Source: Nocardia harenae NBRC 108248 (lineage in GTDB: Bacteria; Actinomycetota; Actinomycetes; Mycobacteriales; Mycobacteriaceae). Taken from it: DNA of 64,000 nt. The DNA is taken from assembly GCF_001612885.1 (NCBI RefSeq), contig NZ_BDBH01000007.1:496001-560000 (forward strand), read 5' to 3'. Shown in pieces: positions 41,246 to 49,655 of this stretch. Made by a program: the position numbers and the translations under genes. Below the pieces are notes generated by a model. That model searched no databases and was not told the DNA's origin. It was given only the letters and a program-made list of their open reading frames with translations. Position 1 is the stretch's first letter; the number at the start of each line of letters is the position of its first letter.

Positions 41246-42853
41246 TCAGGTGTGCGCCGGAACGACCGTTGGCGTGGTCACCGCCGTACGCGTCGAACGC
41301 AATCGCAGCGGATCAACCGTGCGCAACGACAGCGCCGCGACCACGGCCGCGAAAACCGCGAGCGCGACGTGCCAGAAGTTGTACAACCCGATCGACCCAT
41401 CCGGCTGGAAGACCAGCATGAGCCAGGTACACAACCCGACCAGCACCTGCAGCGTCCCGAGCGAGAGCGCGAAACCGGCGGCCAGGGCCAGCGGCCAGGA
41501 GTAGTACCAGGGCAGCGCGGCGGGGGAGAGGATGACGATCGCGACGAAGGCGATCATGATCCCGGCGACCGCCTCGCGTTCGCTGTCCTTGAACCGCCAC
41601 CAGGTCCAGGCCAGCACGGCGACCAGGGCGAGCATGCAGAGCAGCCGGGTGATGTCGAGCACCTGGCCGATCTGCAGCGGGGAGACCCAGGTGAGGGCGT
41701 GCGCCATGACGGTCGGCAGCGAGAGCCAGTTGATGATCTTCTTCGAGCCCGACAGCGCGGTGAGCCAGCCGATGCCGACCCCGGCCAGCGCGGAGGCGGC
41801 CACGAAGACCGCGGCGAAGACGGCGAGGCCGAGCCCGGCGATCTTGGCGAACATAAGCGTCGGGTGGGGTAGCTCGGCGCTCTCGGAGTCGTCGCCCGCG
41901 GCGCGCTGGGCGGCTCGGCGTTCGCGTTCGTGGATCATCCAGATCCAGACCAGGAAGGGCAGTGCGACGCCCGCGGTGGCCTTGATGGCGACGCCGATCG
42001 CCACCACCACGATGCCGGCCACGTGGTGCCGCTCCAGCACCAGCGCGATGGCGGCGCAGAGCAGGCCGACCATGAGCATCTCGTTGTGCACGCCGCCGAT
42101 GAGGTGGATCAGCACCAGCGGGTTCAGTACCGCGAGCCAGAGTGCGACGGTCGGCTTGCCGCCGAGGTGCTTGGTCAGGTACGGCACCGCCCACATCATG
42201 AGCGCGAGGCCGGGCAGCATCACCAGGCGAAGGGCGATGGTGCCCGCGACCACGTTGTCCCCGGTGAGCATGGTGATGGCGCGGCCGAGGAGCAGGAAGA
42301 TGGGGCCGTAGGGGGCGGTGGTGGTGGTCCAGACCGGGCTGACGTTGTCCAGCAGTACGCCGGGGTTGGCGACCGGGCCGACCTGGTACGGGTCGAAGCC
42401 GTCGCGCAGCAGCGCGCCCTGCGCCAGGTAGGAGTAGGCGTCGCGGCTGAACATGGGGACCGCGAAGAGCAGCGGGAAGATCCAGATGCCGACGATGGCG
42501 CGCAGCTCGTTCAGCGTCACCGAGGAGCGCACGCCGCCGGTGCCGAGCGTGAGCCGGCCGAGCCGCACCCACGCGGTGATCATGAGCAGCACGCCGATCC
42601 AGATCAGGATGGTGGAGAGCGCGTAGCCGTGGCCGAAGCGCAGCCAGGAGAGGTGCGCGGCCTCCAGCAACGGATCGCGCTTGCGCACGCTGCCCGCGCC
42701 GAACCCGCCGAAGGTGATCATGACCGCGCCGGCCAGCCCGAGCAGCGCGGCATGGCCCTCGGGGCTGCGCACGAAGTCGGCGGCCACCCGCATCCGGCCG
42801 CGCGGGGGCGCGGAGCCTGCGGCCGGGGTGACGGTGGAAAGGGTTTCGGTCAT
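41246..42853 (-). CDS. mptA: alpha-(1-6)-mannopyranosyltransferase of lipomannan core
   Basis: A 535-aa GT-C type, polyprenyl-phosphomannose-dependent mannosyltransferase, equivalent to Rv2174, which extends the alpha-(1-6)-mannan core of LM/LAM on the outer membrane face. About 12 membrane helices are visible, with the loop-1 acidic motif in FSRDAYSYLAQGALLRDGFDPYQ typical of the family and later NPLVLIHLIGGVHNEMLM. Start ATG 42853. It acts downstream of PimB encoded at 18 kb. The island 35.3-41.2 kb separates it from the Rv2175c-type gene. Confidence 0.9.
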   Translation of the reverse strand: MTETLSTVTPAAGSAPPRGRMRVAADFVRSPEGHAALLGLAGAVMITFGGFGAGSVRKRDPLLEAAHLSWLRFGHGYALSTILIWIGVLLMITAWVRLGRLTLGTGGVRSSVTLNELRAIVGIWIFPLLFAVPMFSRDAYSYLAQGALLRDGFDPYQVGPVANPGVLLDNVSPVWTTTTAPYGPIFLLLGRAITMLTGDNVVAGTIALRLVMLPGLALMMWAVPYLTKHLGGKPTVALWLAVLNPLVLIHLIGGVHNEMLMVGLLCAAIALVLERHHVAGIVVVAIGVAIKATAGVALPFLVWIWMIHERERRAAQRAAGDDSESAELPHPTLMFAKIAGLGLAVFAAVFVAASALAGVGIGWLTALSGSKKIINWLSLPTVMAHALTWVSPLQIGQVLDITRLLCMLALVAVLAWTWWRFKDSEREAVAGIMIAFVAIVILSPAALPWYYSWPLALAAGFALSLGTLQVLVGLCTWLMLVFQPDGSIGLYNFWHVALAVFAAVVAALSLRTVDPLRLRSTRTAVTTPTVVPAHT

Positions 42854-42994
42854 CGGTCTCGGGGCGTGTCGGGGGAAACCATTCGGAGCGGGTCCCCCCG
42901 TCGTGGTCGGCGGTCGTAACCGCGGAGCGAATAGGTCTGCGCCGGCTTCACCGGGCCGGTACGGCTGCCCAGTTTACGAGCCGCCCTGGAGACA

Positions 42995-44575
42995 TTAACC
43001 CGCCGGTGCGCGGGGATCGAGCCGGGCGGGCACCCCGGCCCGTGTGATCCGTTGCGCCGCGAGCTTTCCGGAGAGCAGCGCGGTGGGCACCCCGACCCCC
43101 GGCGTGGTGCCGCACCCCGCCAGCACGACATTGTCGTAGCGGCGCGGCAGGTTGCGCGGGCGGAAGGGCCCGGTCTGCCGGAAGAGGTGCGCCGCGGAGA
43201 ACGGGCTGCCCGCCAGCATACCGCGGGCCGCCCAGGTGGCCGGGGTGTCGAGGTGGTCGACGGTGAAGTGGCGGGAGATGCCGGTGTAGCCGCGGGTCTC
43301 CAGCAGCGCGAGCAGCTCGCGCAGGTAGGCGGGGCCGAGGCGGTCCCAATCCAGCGGGGCCGCGGTGAGATTCGGGCAGGGGGCGAGCAGGGAGCAGGGC
43401 TCGGCGGGGCCTTCGGGGCGCTGGATGAGCAGCGCGGGGTCGGTGAGTGCGGGACGGGTGAGCAGCAGGGAGGGGTCGCTCATCAGCCTGCCGCGGCCGC
43501 GGTGCGCGGTGATCTCGGCGAAGGTGCGCTCCCAGGCGGCGCCGAAGTCGATGGTGTGGTGCGCCTGGATCGGCCAGCGCGCGGCGGTGGCGGCGGGCAC
43601 GGTGCCGTGCGCGACCACCGCGGAGGGCGAGGCGCGCAGCCCCGGCCTGCGGCGCAGCCCGAAGCGGCCGAGTTCGCCGAGGTCGGCGGTGAGGACGAGG
43701 GCGTCGCAGGGGAGCTCGGAGCCGTCGGCGAGCCGGACCGCGGTGGCGCGGCGGCCGCGGTAGGTCACGCCCGCGGCCTCGGTGTTCAGCCGCAGCGTGC
43801 CTCCTGCCGCGGTGAGCGCGCCCGCCATCGAGGCGGCGATGGCGCGCATGCCGCCCTCCGGGTAGAAGACGCCGAGCGAGGTGTCCATGTGCGGGATGGC
43901 GCCGTAGACGGCGAGCGCCTGCGCGGGCGCGGTGCCCGCGTACAGCGCCTGGAAGGTGAAGACCCGGGCGATCCGCGGGTCGCGGACGAAGCGGGCCACC
44001 GCGGGGCCGAGTCTGCCGAAGCCGCCGAGCCGGAGTAGCCGCAGCAGCGCGGCCCGTTTGGCGGGGTAGCGGACCATGTCCAGCGCGGAGTCGAAGTTGG
44101 TGTCCATGAACTCGCCGTACTCGGCCCGGTAGATCCGGGCCAGCCAGGCGCGCAGGGCGCGGTAGCCGCGGGCCGCCTCGGGGCCGGCGAAGCGGTCGAC
44201 CTCGGCGGCCATGGCCTCCGGGTCGGCGAAGACGCGCAGGTCCGCGCCGTCGGCGAAGCGGGCGTGGTAGCTGGGGGTGAGCCGGTGCATGCGGAGCGGG
44301 GGATCGCACTGCTCGGGGGTGCTGCCGACCGCGGCGAGTGCCTCGGTGACCAGCCCGGGGAGGGTGAGGACGGTGGCGCCGGAGTCGATCTCGTAATCCG
44401 GGCCGCGGTAGCGGCCGACCCGGCCGCCGGGATGGTCGGCGCGCTCCAGCAGGGTGACGCGGTGCCCGGCGCCGGTCAGGTACAGCGCGGCGGCGAGGCC
44501 GGCGAGGCCCGCGCCCACCACGACCACCCGGTCGGGCCGGCCGGGGACGGTGGCGGGCGCGGGCCCGCGGGTCAT
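42995..44575 (-). CDS. crtI: phytoene desaturase-like FAD oxidoreductase
   Basis: A 526-aa CrtI-family flavoenzyme. N-terminal dinucleotide-binding fold VVVVGAGLAGLAAALYLTGAGHRVTLLE, then GGRVGRYRGPDYEIDSGATVLTLP, and C-terminal FAD signature NVVLAGCGTTPGVGVPTALLSGKLAA. It would desaturate phytoene stepwise toward lycopene at the membrane. Its start overlaps the stop of the preceding unknown gene (ATGA), and it is cotranscribed with GGPP synthase. No phytoene synthase (crtB) gene is found in the window, so the pathway's first committed step must be encoded elsewhere. Confidence 0.88.
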   Translation of the reverse strand: MTRGPAPATVPGRPDRVVVVGAGLAGLAAALYLTGAGHRVTLLERADHPGGRVGRYRGPDYEIDSGATVLTLPGLVTEALAAVGSTPEQCDPPLRMHRLTPSYHARFADGADLRVFADPEAMAAEVDRFAGPEAARGYRALRAWLARIYRAEYGEFMDTNFDSALDMVRYPAKRAALLRLLRLGGFGRLGPAVARFVRDPRIARVFTFQALYAGTAPAQALAVYGAIPHMDTSLGVFYPEGGMRAIAASMAGALTAAGGTLRLNTEAAGVTYRGRRATAVRLADGSELPCDALVLTADLGELGRFGLRRRPGLRASPSAVVAHGTVPAATAARWPIQAHHTIDFGAAWERTFAEITAHRGRGRLMSDPSLLLTRPALTDPALLIQRPEGPAEPCSLLAPCPNLTAAPLDWDRLGPAYLRELLALLETRGYTGISRHFTVDHLDTPATWAARGMLAGSPFSAAHLFRQTGPFRPRNLPRRYDNVVLAGCGTTPGVGVPTALLSGKLAAQRITRAGVPARLDPRAPAG

Positions 44576-45222
44576 GCGTCGAGCAGTTCGGCGATTCCCG
44601 CCAGGGTGCGGTCTTCGGCCTCGCGGTCGCGGGCGATCTGCAGGGCGCGGTACTCGATCTCGAACTCGTCCGGCTCGGGTTCCGGGCGGCGGGGGGTGAT
44701 GCGGCGCTGCCGGGCGATCAGCGGGCGGGGTTCGTCGTCCGTGTGGACGAGGTCGTCGGCGTCGTACTCCGCGCCGGTCTCGGCGCGCGCTCCGGCGGTG
44801 CGCTTCGCGCCGGTCGCGGCGTCGGCATCCGGCTCGGTGCCGCGCTCGCGCGCGCCATACGCCCCGTCCTCCATACGAGTGGTGTCGGCGTCGATCTGAG
44901 CGTGAGCGGTGTCCGCATCGTCGTGCGCGGCGGCATCGCCGGTCTCGTGGCCGGTGCCCGGTTCACGGCTGTCCGCGTCATCCCGGCTCCGGCCGGGCTC
45001 GAACCCGGCCTCCGGCTCGAACTCCGCCCCGGGGAAACCAGCGGGGACGACGACCGTGCGCCTGCGGCGGCCGGTGGGAATCGTGCGCGGCGCGGGCAGC
45101 CCGGCGCCGAGCACGACCCGGCGTTCGCCGGGCGCGGGGCCTGGCCTGCGGCTGCCCCGCGGTGCGGGCGGGCAGCTGCCGACGACGATCACTCGGTCCT
45201 GCGGGGCGACGAAGGCTCTCAT
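44572..45222 (-). CDS. hypothetical acidic/basic low-complexity protein in carotenoid operon
   Basis: A 216-aa protein placed exactly between GGPP synthase and the desaturase, with ATGA overlaps at both ends. N-terminal third: RAFVAPQDRVIVVGSCPPAP then Arg/Pro-rich basic stretch RRPGPAPGERRVVLGAG. Middle: Asp/Ala/Glu/His-rich disorder (DDADTAHAQIDADTTRMED). C-terminus: RRITPRRPEPEPDEFEIEYRAL then a helix ARDREAEDRTLAGIAELLDA. It has no features of phytoene synthase. Function unknown; the conserved-looking C-terminal helix may be a docking segment. Confidence 0.7.
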   Translation of the reverse strand: MRAFVAPQDRVIVVGSCPPAPRGSRRPGPAPGERRVVLGAGLPAPRTIPTGRRRRTVVVPAGFPGAEFEPEAGFEPGRSRDDADSREPGTGHETGDAAAHDDADTAHAQIDADTTRMEDGAYGARERGTEPDADAATGAKRTAGARAETGAEYDADDLVHTDDEPRPLIARQRRITPRRPEPEPDEFEIEYRALQIARDREAEDRTLAGIAELLDA

Positions 45223-46379
45223 AGGGCTCTCCTGGTGGCGGCCAGCGCCATCGCGCGCAACTGTGCTTTCGCGACGGGCTCGGCCGAGCTGGATTCGAGC
45301 GCGGCCAGGCCGCGCTCGGTGAGGTCGGTGATGCGGGACTCGACGTCGTCGACCGCACCCAGGTCGACGAGCAGCTCCCGCAGCAGCGCCACCTCGTCGG
45401 CACCGAGGTCGGTGCCGATCCGGGAGCGCAGCAGTCGGGCGGCGGCCGGGTCGGCGGCGTCGGCGCGGCGCAGCGCCTCGGCCAGCAACACGGTGCGCTT
45501 GCCCTCGCGCAGATCGTCACCGGACGGCTTGCCGGTGACCTCGGGGTCGCCGAACACCCCGAGCAGGTCGTCGCGCAACTGGAAGGCGACGCCGATGTCC
45601 TTGCCGAACGTCCGGTACGCCGCGACCAGCTCGGGGCCGGCGTCGGCGAGCGCCGCACCGAGGTGCAGCGGACGTTCGATGGTGTAGGCCGCGGTCTTGA
45701 ACTCGTTGATTCGCAGCGCCGCCGCGACCGTTTCGTCGCCGCCCGCCTCGCCCTGGATGTCGAGCAGCTGCCCGCCGAGCACCTCGGTGCGCATGCCTGC
45801 CCATACCGGGGCGAACCTGGCGAACGCGGCCGGGTCCAGCCCCGCCCCGTTCACCATGTCGTCGGCCCAGGCCAGCGCGAGATCGCCGACCAGGATCGCC
45901 ACCGCGACGCCGAACTGCGCCGGGTCGCCGAGCAGTGCCCGCTCCCGGTGCCGCTGCTCGAAATCGACGTGCACGGTGGGAAACCGGCGCCTGGTCCGGG
46001 ACGAATCGATGATGTCGTCGTGGATCAGCGCGCAGGCCTGCACCAGCTCCAGCGCCGCGCAGGCGCGCAGCACTCCCGCGGCGGCGGGGCCGTCCGGGTC
46101 GCCGCCGGCGCCGAGCCAGCCGGTCCAGGCGAACGAGGGTCTGGTGCGCTTGCCGCCGCGCAGCACGAAGTCGCGCAGCACGTCGGCGGATTCGGTGAAG
46201 GGCGGCCCGAGCGGCTCGACCAGCGCAGTCCTGCTCTCGAAGAACTCGGCCAGCGCGTCCTCGACGGCGGTCACGAAGGCGCGCAGCGCCTGCCGCGGGT
46301 CGGGCGCCGCGAGGGTTGCCGTCGCCGCGGCGGCGCGCCCGCTGGCGACGGGCGTCGGGGTGCCTGGTCCGGCGGACAG
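45219..46379 (-). CDS. idsA: geranylgeranyl diphosphate synthase (polyprenyl synthetase), probable CTG start
   Basis: A 386-aa trans-prenyltransferase (Rv2173/IdsA2 type). First Asp-rich motif DDIIDSSRTRRR, second motif DDLLGVFGD in FQLRDDLLGVFGDPEVTGKP, and GGKRTRP near the start of the domain are intact. It supplies the C20 diphosphate for carotenoids and possibly other terpenoids. The likely start is CTG 46379 (L/M-SAGPGTPTPVASG), 5 bases after a perfect GGGAGG; an in-frame ATG at 46454 has no ribosome site and would add 25 unrelated residues. Divergent from metF; stop overlaps next gene (ATGA). Confidence 0.88.
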   Translation of the reverse strand: MSAGPGTPTPVASGRAAAATATLAAPDPRQALRAFVTAVEDALAEFFESRTALVEPLGPPFTESADVLRDFVLRGGKRTRPSFAWTGWLGAGGDPDGPAAAGVLRACAALELVQACALIHDDIIDSSRTRRRFPTVHVDFEQRHRERALLGDPAQFGVAVAILVGDLALAWADDMVNGAGLDPAAFARFAPVWAGMRTEVLGGQLLDIQGEAGGDETVAAALRINEFKTAAYTIERPLHLGAALADAGPELVAAYRTFGKDIGVAFQLRDDLLGVFGDPEVTGKPSGDDLREGKRTVLLAEALRRADAADPAAARLLRSRIGTDLGADEVALLRELLVDLGAVDDVESRITDLTERGLAALESSSAEPVAKAQLRAMALAATRRAL

Positions 46380-46510
46380 GGGAACCTCCCGGTATCGGTT
46401 CTCGCGGGCCGGTGCGGGCACGACGATGTGCCCGCACAGATCTGCTCGGGGCATGACGGCAGGCACGATCGATGCAAAGCCGTCTGCCCGTAGGATACGC
46501 GCTCCTGTTC

Positions 46511-46667
46511 GCCCCCTGCACAGCGGCACGGGCTGCACCCGGGTGGATCCGCGGCAGCGCCGACTTCGCCCCCCGCATAGCGGCACGGGCCGTAGCCGGG
46601 TGGATCCGCGGCAGCGCCGACTCCGGCCCCTGCACAGCGGCGGGGGGCGGGTGCACCCCGGCCTCTA
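46511..46667. repeat. 57-bp tandem repeat between idsA and metF
   Basis: Two complete units (46511-46567, 46568-46624) and a partial third (from 46625) of 57 bases each. Shared blocks are CAGCGGCACGGGC and GGGTGGATCCGCGGCAGCGC. The unit length is 19 codons, so any frame through it repeats as peptide. It fills the divergent promoter region of idsA and metF. Confidence 0.8.
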
Positions 46668-46677
46668 CACTGGGCCG

Positions 46678-47646
46678 GTGACTGTGGACGATCTGGGGGG
46701 ACGACGGGCTTCGAGTTCGCCGTCGGTGGTGCGGAGCCTGCGGACGCACGGGCAGCGGCTGGTGCCGTTCTCGGTGGAGTTCAACCCGCCGCGGGACGCG
46801 GCGGCCGAGGCGCGGCTGTGGCGCGCGGTGCGCGAGTTCGAGCGCATGCACCCGGCGTTCGTCTCCATGACCTACGGGGCGGGCGGCTCCACCCGGGATC
46901 GCACGGTGCGGGTGACCGGGCAGCTGGCGGGGGAGACCACGCTGCTGCCGGTGGCGCACCTGACCGCGGTCTCGCACAGCGTCGCCGAGCTGCGCGCGCT
47001 GGTCGGGTCGTACGCCGACGCCGGGATCTGCAATGTGCTCGTCCTGCGCGGCGACCCGCCCGGGGATCCGCTCGGCGAGTGGGTGCGGCACCCGGACGGC
47101 GTCGAGTACGCCGAGGAGCTGGTGCGCATCGTGCGCGACCTCGGCGATTTCCACGTCGGGGTGGCGTCCTTCCCGCAGGGGCACCACCGGTCGCCGGATC
47201 TGGACCACGACACCAGGCACCTGGCCGCCAAGCTGCGGGCCGGCGCCGAGTACTCGATCACCCAGATGTTCTTCGACGTCGAGCACTACCTGCGGTTGCG
47301 CGACCGGCTGGTGGCGTTCGACCCGGAGCAGGGCGCCAAGCCGATCATCCCCGAGCTCATGCCGATCACCTCGCTGCGCACCGTGCGCCGGGCCGAGGAG
47401 CTGTGCGGGCGGCCGCTGCCCGCCGCCGTCGTGGACCGGCTGACCGCTGCCGCGGGGAACGGTCCCGAGGAGGATCGGGCCGCCGTGCGGGCGGCCGGGA
47501 TCGAGATCGCCACCGAGATGGCGCAGCGGTTGATCGACGAGGGTGCGCCCTGCCTGCACTTCATCACGCTGAACTTCGCGAAGGCGACGACCGAGGTGCT
47601 GACGAACCTCGGGTACGGGGTGACGGCGGCGCCGGTCTCGGCGTAG
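46678..47646 (+). CDS. metF: methylenetetrahydrofolate reductase (Rv2172c type)
   Basis: A 322-aa TIM-barrel flavoenzyme that reduces methylene-THF to methyl-THF for methionine synthesis. Signatures: PFSVEFNPPRD, VSMTYGAGGSTRDRT, LVLRGDPPGDP, FPQGHHRSPDLDHDTRHLAAKLRAGAEYSITQMFFD, and the Glu-containing PELMPITSLR. Start GTG 46678 (TVDDLGGRRAS). Same divergent arrangement with idsA2 as Rv2172c/Rv2173, where Rv2172c has been shown to be the mycobacterial MetF. It converges on the flavin monooxygenase operon with only 3 bases between stops. Confidence 0.88.
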   Translation: MTVDDLGGRRASSSPSVVRSLRTHGQRLVPFSVEFNPPRDAAAEARLWRAVREFERMHPAFVSMTYGAGGSTRDRTVRVTGQLAGETTLLPVAHLTAVSHSVAELRALVGSYADAGICNVLVLRGDPPGDPLGEWVRHPDGVEYAEELVRIVRDLGDFHVGVASFPQGHHRSPDLDHDTRHLAAKLRAGAEYSITQMFFDVEHYLRLRDRLVAFDPEQGAKPIIPELMPITSLRTVRRAEELCGRPLPAAVVDRLTAAAGNGPEEDRAAVRAAGIEIATEMAQRLIDEGAPCLHFITLNFAKATTEVLTNLGYGVTAAPVSA

Positions 47647-47649
47647 GGG

Positions 47650-48843
47650 TCAGGCCGCGCCGGACTGTGGCGTGTCGAGCTGTTCGCCGCGGGCGGCCCA
47701 CGCGTCGGCGAGCAGGCGGTGCGATTCCAGGCGGTGCCGGTGCTCGAAGGCGATCGTCGTCGCCAGGATCTCGTTCGCGTCGCTGACCCGGCGCAGCGCC
47801 GCCAGGCGGGCGGCGACATCGTCGGGGGTGCCGACGAAGCGGGTGGCGATCCGATCCTCGACCAGCCGTTCCTGCTCCGCGGTGAGCGGCGGCACCGAAT
47901 CCGGCGCGCGGTAGTCGGCCGCGCCCGCGCCGCTGCGGATGCTGTACACCCAGTGCCCGTACCCGCGGGCCCGGTACCGTGCCGTCTCCTCGTCTGGCCC
48001 GACCAGCACGTCGGCGGAGATCACCGCGTACGGCTCGGCGAGCACCGCCGACGGGCGGAAGGCGGCCCGGTAGGCGGCGACGGCGTCCAGCGCGCTGCCC
48101 GGCGCGACGTGGTACGCGGCGGCGAACGGCAACCCGAGCCGCCCGGCCAGCTCCGCGCTCTCCCCGGCCGAGCTGCCGAAGATCCACAGCCGCACCTGCG
48201 CGCCCTCGCCGGGCACCGCGTGCAGCGCGACCCCGTCGCCGGTGACGAAGCTGCCGTCGAGCAGCCCGCGGATCTGCTCGACCTGCTCCGGGAAGTCGAG
48301 CGACTGCGCGCCCGGCAGCTGGAGTGCCTGCAGCGCGGCGACGAAGCGGGAGCGGTCGGTGATCCGGCCCGGGTCGAAGGGCGGCGGCACCACGATGCCG
48401 TCGCGCACCTCGGTGCGGCGCTGCGCCGCGGGCTTGCCCGCCTCCGACCCGAACTGCGCCTTCCGGTGCCCGGAGCGGCCGATGCCCAGATCCAGCCGCC
48501 CCGGGTGCAGTGCGTCGATGGTGCCGAACGCCTCCACCACCGAGGCCGAGGTGTGGTGCCCGACCTGCACCGCGGCGGTGCCGACCCGGATCCGCTCGGT
48601 GGCGGCGGCGACCAGCCCGAGCAGCGTCACCGAGGACGAGCTCGCCACCCGCACGAAATGGTGCTCGGCCAGCCAGTACCGGTGGTAGCCCCAGCGCTCC
48701 GCGTGCCGCGCGAGGTCGACGGTGTCGCGCAGCGCCTGCGCGGCGGTGCGGCCCGCGCTGATCGGCGCGAGATCGAGGATCGACAGCGGAATCCGCCCGC
48801 TCGGCCGGCCCCCGTTCGCTGCCTCGGGAACGTGCTCGCTCAT
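47650..48843 (-). CDS. LLM-class flavin-dependent oxidoreductase
   Basis: A 397-aa luciferase-like TIM-barrel protein: LSILDLAPISAGRTAAQALRD, WLAEHHFVRVASSSSVTLLG, LDLGIGRSGHR, VRLWIFGSSAGESAELAGRLG. This variant (MsnO8-like) uses FMNH2 or F420 to oxidise a small substrate. ATG 48843 overlaps the DUF1684 stop. Last gene of the importer/monooxygenase operon. The substrate is not shown by sequence; a sulfur compound is likely from the company of the NtaA/SnaA-type enzyme. Confidence 0.87.
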   Translation of the reverse strand: MSEHVPEAANGGRPSGRIPLSILDLAPISAGRTAAQALRDTVDLARHAERWGYHRYWLAEHHFVRVASSSSVTLLGLVAAATERIRVGTAAVQVGHHTSASVVEAFGTIDALHPGRLDLGIGRSGHRKAQFGSEAGKPAAQRRTEVRDGIVVPPPFDPGRITDRSRFVAALQALQLPGAQSLDFPEQVEQIRGLLDGSFVTGDGVALHAVPGEGAQVRLWIFGSSAGESAELAGRLGLPFAAAYHVAPGSALDAVAAYRAAFRPSAVLAEPYAVISADVLVGPDEETARYRARGYGHWVYSIRSGAGAADYRAPDSVPPLTAEQERLVEDRIATRFVGTPDDVAARLAALRRVSDANEILATTIAFEHRHRLESHRLLADAWAARGEQLDTPQSGAA

Positions 48844-49655
48844 GCCCGCCGCTCGGTGCGCGGGTCCTGCTCGCCCGCCTCGATCGCCACCCGGAGCCGG
48901 TTGCGCTCCGGGGCCACCGGGCAGGTGGCGTAGGCGGTGAAGGCGCAGGGCAGGTTGGTGGCCCGGTTGAAGTCGAGCAGCACGGCGCCGTCCGCGGCCG
49001 GGGCCGCGATCTGCAGCGCCCGCGCGCCGGGGTAGCTGGTGATGCCGCTGGTGGCGTCGGTGAAGAGCACCCGCAGGTCGTCGCCCGCGCCGAAGACGAC
49101 CAGCTGCTCGGTGACGCCGTTCAGCTCGAACTCCACGGTGCCGACCGCGGTGTGGTGGTGCTCCAGCCCTGGCACCACCGCGCCGGTGGTGACCTGCTCC
49201 GGCTCGGCGAACCGGGTGAACCGGCCCGCGACGACCCACTCGGCGGCGGGCGGGTAGGAGGGGATGTCCCGGAAGGTGACCAGCGCAGGCGAGGCCGGAT
49301 CGTGCACCCGGACCGCGTACTGCCCGGTGCGCCGGATGATCTCCAGCACCCGGTCGTCGTGGCGCACCGCGATGCCGGGCGCGCCCTCCCGCGGTCGCAC
49401 GATGTGCACGCCCGCGATCCGGGTGCCCTCGTGGTCCAGCCGGTCGCCGGGGCGGGCGGTGATGAAGACCTTGTCGTCGGTCACCCACCAGGTGCCGGGG
49501 AGGCCGTCGATGCGCTCGGGGGCGTCGGTGAGCCAGTGCAGCGCGGTCAGGCTCAGGAAGCCGAGCGGGTCGCGCAGCCGGTCGACGCGCGCGTGGTGCC
49601 AGCGCTCCCACTCGCGGGCGAAGTGGGTGGCCGAATCGGTGGTGACTGCGGTCAT
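48840..49655 (-). CDS. DUF1684 protein
   Basis: A 271-aa soluble protein of the DUF1684 family. Seen: EWERWHHARVDRLRDPLGFLSLTALHWL at the N-terminus, WWVTDDKVFITARPGD, and the C-terminal family core VLFTDATSGITSYPGARAL and VLLDFNRATNLPCAFTAYATCP, with a conserved Asn-Pro-Cys. No catalytic role is established. ATGA overlaps at both ends place it firmly between two LLM monooxygenases, so it may process or bind their substrate or product. Confidence 0.88.
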   Translation of the reverse strand: MTAVTTDSATHFAREWERWHHARVDRLRDPLGFLSLTALHWLTDAPERIDGLPGTWWVTDDKVFITARPGDRLDHEGTRIAGVHIVRPREGAPGIAVRHDDRVLEIIRRTGQYAVRVHDPASPALVTFRDIPSYPPAAEWVVAGRFTRFAEPEQVTTGAVVPGLEHHHTAVGTVEFELNGVTEQLVVFGAGDDLRVLFTDATSGITSYPGARALQIAAPAADGAVLLDFNRATNLPCAFTAYATCPVAPERNRLRVAIEAGEQDPRTERRA

